DNA from: Deinococcus multiflagellatus
Lineage (GTDB): Bacteria > Deinococcota > Deinococci > Deinococcales > Deinococcaceae
DNA: 10,278 nucleotides
Direction: 5' to 3'
NCBI RefSeq assembly: GCF_020166415.1
Contig: NZ_JAIQXV010000038.1
Location: forward strand, 1-10,278
The first letter of the stretch is position 1. Each line of letters starts with the position of its first letter. Both the position numbers and the translations under genes were made by a program. The notes under the pieces are model-generated. The model searched no databases, was not told the origin of the DNA, and saw only the letters and a list, made by a program, of their open reading frames with translations. Below, piece after piece: positions 6,069-10,278 of the stretch.

Positions 6069-7739
6069 TCAGGGGCGCTTGGCGGTGGTCGGGGCCGGCG
6101 CCGCCTGGGCCGTCACGCCGCTTACCAGCGACTCGCGGATGCCCAGCGCAATCCCCAGCGCCACGCGGTCCAGATAGTTGGGGTCGCGCAGGTTCAGGCC
6201 GTCGACCGGATGACTGGTGTAGCCAATTTCCACCAGCGCCGCCGGCACCCGGCTGTTGCGCAGCACCGAGAGCGACTGCGAGTTTTTCAGGCCCCGGTTG
6301 AACGCCCCCGTGACCTCGGTCAGATGCTGCTGCAGCAGGCCCGCCAGCGCGCTGCTCTGGGGGTGGTTGGGGTTCCACCACGTTTCAATGCCGTACCCCC
6401 TCAGGGCCGTGCTGGCCGCCATGGCATTCACGTGAATCGAGACGAACAGTTGGGTGCCGGGTGTGCCCATGGCCGCGCGCATCTCCAGGTCCGTGTTTTT
6501 CACCGGGTGCAGTTCGCGGTCACTGTCGCGGGTGAGCACCACGTCCACGCCCGCCGCCGTGAGCAGGTCCCGCACGCGCAGCGCCACCGCCAGGGTGACG
6601 TCCTTCTCCACAATGGTGCCCACAGCGCCCGGGTCGCGCCCACCATGCCCGGCGTCCACCACCACGCGCGGGCGCACAAAGTTGGCGCTGAGCGCCAGGA
6701 TGGCGGTGCCGCGCGTGGCCAGCACGGGCGGAACGGCCGCCACTGTGCGTTCGGCAGGGGTCAAGGGGCTCAGGTCTGCCAGAGCGGGCGACAGGTCCAG
6801 CACCAGCCGCCACGCCGTTCCGGAGGCTGGGGGCAGCAGTTGGGCCCGCCAGCCCGAGCGCGCCGTGACGGGTGAAGGGGTCAGCAGCGACACCACGCCG
6901 CCCATAGTCCCCGGGGCAAAGCGCCACTCGCGCAGTTCGGGGCTCACGGCGCGCGCACTCTGGGCTGCCAGCGTGACCCCACCCAGTTCCACATTCAGGC
7001 CCGCGGCCCCGGGCACCAGCCGGTAGCTGCTGCCGGGCGGCAGGTCCAGCACCACCCGCGTTTGCCCCGGGTTCTTGCCAATGCGCGGGGCCGGGACCGC
7101 TGCGGCTGTGGCCTCGCCGGGCACCCGGCCCTGCAGGGGCATGGGACCGCTCAGGGCGGGCGCGGGCAGGGCGGGGGCAGGCGGCAGCACCTTGGTAGGG
7201 GCCACGGTATCGCCCGGCGGCAGGGTCCCGGCCCCGCTCAGCACCGCCTGGGCGCCGGGGGTGGCCGGCGCGCTGCTGAGCACTTGGCCCTGCAGGGTGG
7301 GAGCCGCGCCGCCCGTCACCGCTGGGCCCAGCTCCAGAATCAGCACGCGGCCGCCGGTGGCCAGCGTGGCCTCGCTGGCCTGCCAGCCCGCCGTGAAGGA
7401 CAGGGGAAAGGGCGTAAACAGCGTGATTTGACCAGCCCCCGCCCGCACCTCGTTCACGCTGCTGCCCGGGTTGGTGAGCACGGCCGGCTGGATTCGGGCG
7501 TTCTGAACATCCAGCCGCAGGCCGCTGAACGTGGGGGTCAGGGTGTAGCGCACCCCTGTGGGCAGGTCAAACACCACGCGGGTGGTGCTGCCCTGCGTAC
7601 TGAACCGCGGCGGGCCGAAAGTGAGGCTCTGTATGCCCGTCAGGTTGAGGGGAGTGGCTGGCACGGCAGTCTGGGCCAGCCCGGTGCCGCAGAGTGCAAA
7701 CAGCAGGCCAGATGAGAACAGGATGGCCGTTCGCTTCAT
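6069..7739 (-). CDS. N-acetylmuramoyl-L-alanine amidase with AMIN domains
   Basis: A 556-residue exported peptidoglycan hydrolase that cleaves the bond between N-acetylmuramic acid and L-alanine of the stem peptide. A signal peptide is seen (M-K-R-T, hydrophobic 5-18, likely cleavage after A22). Two AMIN-like beta regions follow, at about 40-137 (R-V-V-F-D-L-P at 54-60) and 217-316 (R-V-V-L-D-L-P at 228-234), joined by a proline/alanine-rich linker. The amidase_3 domain covers about 357-540 with zinc ligands H365 (D-A-G-H-G-G), E378 (V-E-K-D) and H436 (S-I-H-V-N-A), and catalytic E504 (L-V-E-I-G-Y). AMIN domains usually target AmiC-type amidases to the septum or envelope. The ATG at 7739 has GGAG 4 nt upstream and begins the signal peptide; the frame extends 17 codons further without support. 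Confidence 0.95.
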   Translation of the reverse strand: MKRTAILFSSGLLFALCGTGLAQTAVPATPLNLTGIQSLTFGPPRFSTQGSTTRVVFDLPTGVRYTLTPTFSGLRLDVQNARIQPAVLTNPGSSVNEVRAGAGQITLFTPFPLSFTAGWQASEATLATGGRVLILELGPAVTGGAAPTLQGQVLSSAPATPGAQAVLSGAGTLPPGDTVAPTKVLPPAPALPAPALSGPMPLQGRVPGEATAAAVPAPRIGKNPGQTRVVLDLPPGSSYRLVPGAAGLNVELGGVTLAAQSARAVSPELREWRFAPGTMGGVVSLLTPSPVTARSGWRAQLLPPASGTAWRLVLDLSPALADLSPLTPAERTVAAVPPVLATRGTAILALSANFVRPRVVVDAGHGGRDPGAVGTIVEKDVTLAVALRVRDLLTAAGVDVVLTRDSDRELHPVKNTDLEMRAAMGTPGTQLFVSIHVNAMAASTALRGYGIETWWNPNHPQSSALAGLLQQHLTEVTGAFNRGLKNSQSLSVLRNSRVPAALVEIGYTSHPVDGLNLRDPNYLDRVALGIALGIRESLVSGVTAQAAPAPTTAKRP

Positions 7740-7783
7740 GGTGCTCCATACTCTACGGTGCACCAGTGAGAACTCCCCGCTCG

Positions 7784-7881
7784 GTCTCATGGCGGATTAA
7801 GTGACGGCAATGCGCACTGGGCCTATGTTTTTCTCTGTCTCATGAGGCGGTGAGCCGAGACAGGCGGCCCACCGTCTCATG
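7784..7881. repeat. Three GTCTCATG copies and a hairpin upstream of the amidase
   Basis: GTCTCATG occurs at 7784-7791, 7837-7844 and 7874-7881. The middle copy is part of a 7-bp inverted repeat, CTGTCTC (7835-7841) with GAGACAG (7857-7863), with 3 more base pairs inside. All lie between the end of the peptidoglycan-binding gene and the start of the amidase, both on the minus strand. They may be operator sites or part of a transcript structure. Confidence 0.5.
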
Positions 7882-7895
7882 GAACTGACCCGCTG

Positions 7896-8702
7896 TCAGG
7901 GGGTGGGGGGCGGCGTGAAGGGCTTGGCTGAGGCACTAAACAGCGCGTCCCAGGTGGCGCGGTCCACCCGCCCACTGGCGGGCAGGCCGGCCGAAGTCTG
8001 AAAGGCGCGCACGGTGGCGGCCGTCACTGGACCGTACCAACCATCCCCCTGGCCAGTGCGGACAGGCCGCATGAGGGCAATCAGGCGGTTTTGCACCGCC
8101 CGCACGTCGGCGCCGTTCAGGCGGGGGCTCTGGACCTCCAGGGTGCGGCGAAAGGGGGTTGGTGCGAGTGAACGTGCCGGGGTGGCGACCGGGGCCGCGC
8201 TGCTGCGGGGAGCCGTGCCTGTGGCCGCGCCACTGGTGGCCGCCGCTGTGCCCGCGCTTGCGGCTGCGGGCGCTGCCGCCGCAGCATTCCCGCTGGCGGG
8301 CGCGGTGCTGGGGGGCACATCCAAGTACAGCAGAGTCTGGGCGCGGCCCTCGGGGTCAGGCTGCAGGCGCAGGTACACAGTTCCGCCCGAAGTTTTCAAC
8401 CAGTTGTACACACTGCGCTGGTCGTCTTTGCTGCGCCAGACGCCATACAGTTCCTCGCCCAGCGCCGCCGTCAGGGCCACCCGGGTCTGCTCCACGGTGC
8501 GCGTGACCCCCACGCACTGCTTGGTGGGCGTGCCAATGGCCTGAAAACTGGCCGGGCAGTTGCGCAGCACCCCCCCCAGGCTCTGGGTCAGGCGGGTGGC
8601 GGTGCGTTCCAGCATAGAGGCCGGAGGCGTGGGCGGGGCAGCCAGGGCCAGCCCCAGCAGGGCCGGGCCCAGCACCATCAGGGGCCGAACAGACAGACTC
8701 AT
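7896..8702 (-). CDS. Exported peptidoglycan-binding-domain protein
   Basis: A 268-residue protein. A signal peptide is seen at 1-22 (S-V-R-P then a hydrophobic run ending L-A-A). Residues about 28-135 form a region I do not recognise, with two cysteines (C49, C63) that may form a disulfide outside the cytoplasm, and strand-rich text around Y-L-R-L-Q-P. Residues 132-182 are an Ala/Pro/Thr linker. Residues about 186-256 match the PG_binding_1 fold, with [20 protein letters not shown] and A-T-V-R-A-F-Q. No catalytic domain is visible, so it may bind the wall or assist a hydrolase such as the amidase encoded next. The ATG at 8702 is chosen for the signal peptide; a GTG at 8762 would add 20 unsupported residues. 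No good SD is seen; TACCAC lies 7 nt upstream. A small hairpin (7885-7899) overlaps the stop codon. Confidence 0.85.
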   Translation of the reverse strand: MSLSVRPLMVLGPALLGLALAAPPTPPASMLERTATRLTQSLGGVLRNCPASFQAIGTPTKQCVGVTRTVEQTRVALTAALGEELYGVWRSKDDQRSVYNWLKTSGGTVYLRLQPDPEGRAQTLLYLDVPPSTAPASGNAAAAAPAAASAGTAAATSGAATGTAPRSSAAPVATPARSLAPTPFRRTLEVQSPRLNGADVRAVQNRLIALMRPVRTGQGDGWYGPVTAATVRAFQTSAGLPASGRVDRATWDALFSASAKPFTPPPTP

Positions 8703-8764
8703 GGGGCAGTGGTAGCACGCCCAAGCTGACGGCAGCTGAGGCGCAGGCCACCTCTTGTTCACCC

Positions 8765-8793
8765 AAAGACTTACTTTGTTTTCTCAAGTCCTT
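8765..8793. repeat. AT-rich inverted repeat in the PGBD-frnE divergent region
   Basis: AAAGACTT (8765-8772) and AAGTCCTT (8786-8793) are complementary except at one position, with a 13-nt AT-rich spacer. The site lies about 20 nt upstream of the candidate frnE -10, where a repressor or redox regulator could act on either gene. No protein is known to bind it. Confidence 0.35.
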
Positions 8794-8807
8794 CAGAAAG
8801 CATGTGG

Positions 8808-8813
8808 AATACT
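8808..8813 (+). promoter_or_regulatory. Candidate extended -10 of a leaderless frnE mRNA
   Basis: AATACT, preceded by TGG, ends 6 nt before the ATG of frnE, with no SD sequence between. It overlaps the upstream in-frame ATG at 8802, which argues against that earlier start. Confidence 0.5.
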
Positions 8814-8819
8814 GGGGCC

Positions 8820-9581
<762 letters not shown>

Positions 9582-9625
9582 ATGTGGTGGCTGCAGCGCC
9601 GGGGGAATGGCGCTGAGCACAAGAC

Positions 9626-9658
9626 CGCCGGCCAGAGCTTCAAAGCCTCTGGCCGGCG
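9626..9658. terminator. Bidirectional terminator between frnE and ftsH
   Basis: CGCCGGCCAGAG (9626-9637) pairs perfectly over 12 bp with CTCTGGCCGGCG (9647-9658), loop 9 nt. TTCGTCTG follows on the plus strand and GTCTTGTG on the minus strand, so the U-tracts are poor, but the stem is very stable and sits between two convergent genes. Confidence 0.8.
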
Positions 9659-9707
9659 TTCGTCTGTGTGGTGGTTTGATCTTCGCGTTGCAAATTACCC
9701 TAACCCC

Positions 9708-10278
<571 letters not shown>

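Noticed and set aside
5170..6177. 335-codon plus-strand open frame across the cytochrome and ATL genes
   Set aside because: It is opposite two recognisable proteins, has low-complexity A/P/R content and no start signal.
7820..7843. Plus-strand promoter or T-rich terminator at TATGTTTTTCTC
   Set aside because: No plus-strand gene follows, the T-run precedes rather than follows the hairpin on this strand, and no -35 is present.

Overview
The window comes from a high-GC bacterium and looks like ordinary chromosomal housekeeping DNA of a Deinococcus-type genome. Three things support this. There is a FrnE-like oxidoreductase with both the CXXC and the CX4C motif known from D. radiodurans. There is a four-cysteine (zinc-ribbon) form of ribosomal protein L28. 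Several genes have a -10 hexamer 6-7 nt before the start codon with no convincing Shine-Dalgarno site, the leaderless layout reported as common in Deinococcus. The genus is an inference from the proteins, since no rRNA or taxonomic marker is present. No phage, transposase, integrase, CRISPR or defence gene is visible.

Layout, left to right. The left edge holds a strong promoter and the first codons of a minus-strand gene that leaves the window. Then come luxS (minus, with its own intrinsic terminator), lspA (plus, GTG start), rpmB/L28 (minus), a GlsB/YeaQ-type small membrane protein (minus), thrC and thrB (plus), a 317-nt gene-free stretch full of palindromes, a membrane-anchored c-type cytochrome (minus), an alkyltransferase-like (ATL) protein (minus), an AMIN/amidase_3 N-acetylmuramoyl-L-alanine amidase (minus), an exported peptidoglycan-binding-domain protein (minus), frnE (plus), and the 3' end of ftsH (minus, running off the right edge).

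Functional groups. thrC-thrB are the last two steps of threonine biosynthesis, in reverse pathway order. The amidase and the peptidoglycan-binding protein form a cell-wall pair. LspA, GlsB/YeaQ-like protein, cytochrome and FtsH are envelope proteins. LuxS, the ATL protein and FrnE are housekeeping, repair and redox functions. Gene orientation flips often: luxS/lspA, GlsB/thrC and PGBD/frnE are divergent, while lspA/rpmB, thrB/cytochrome and frnE/ftsH are convergent, each convergent pair with an inverted repeat between the genes.

The less ordinary content is mostly non-coding. The thrC-thrB gap has a G-rich (AAGGGTCT)n repeat whose complement follows it, giving a roughly 30-bp hairpin, and then a second GC hairpin that buries the only SD-like sequence of thrB. 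The gap after thrB holds REP-like nested palindromes. Three copies of GTCTCATG, one inside a hairpin, lie upstream of the amidase. I found no convincing wholly new system.
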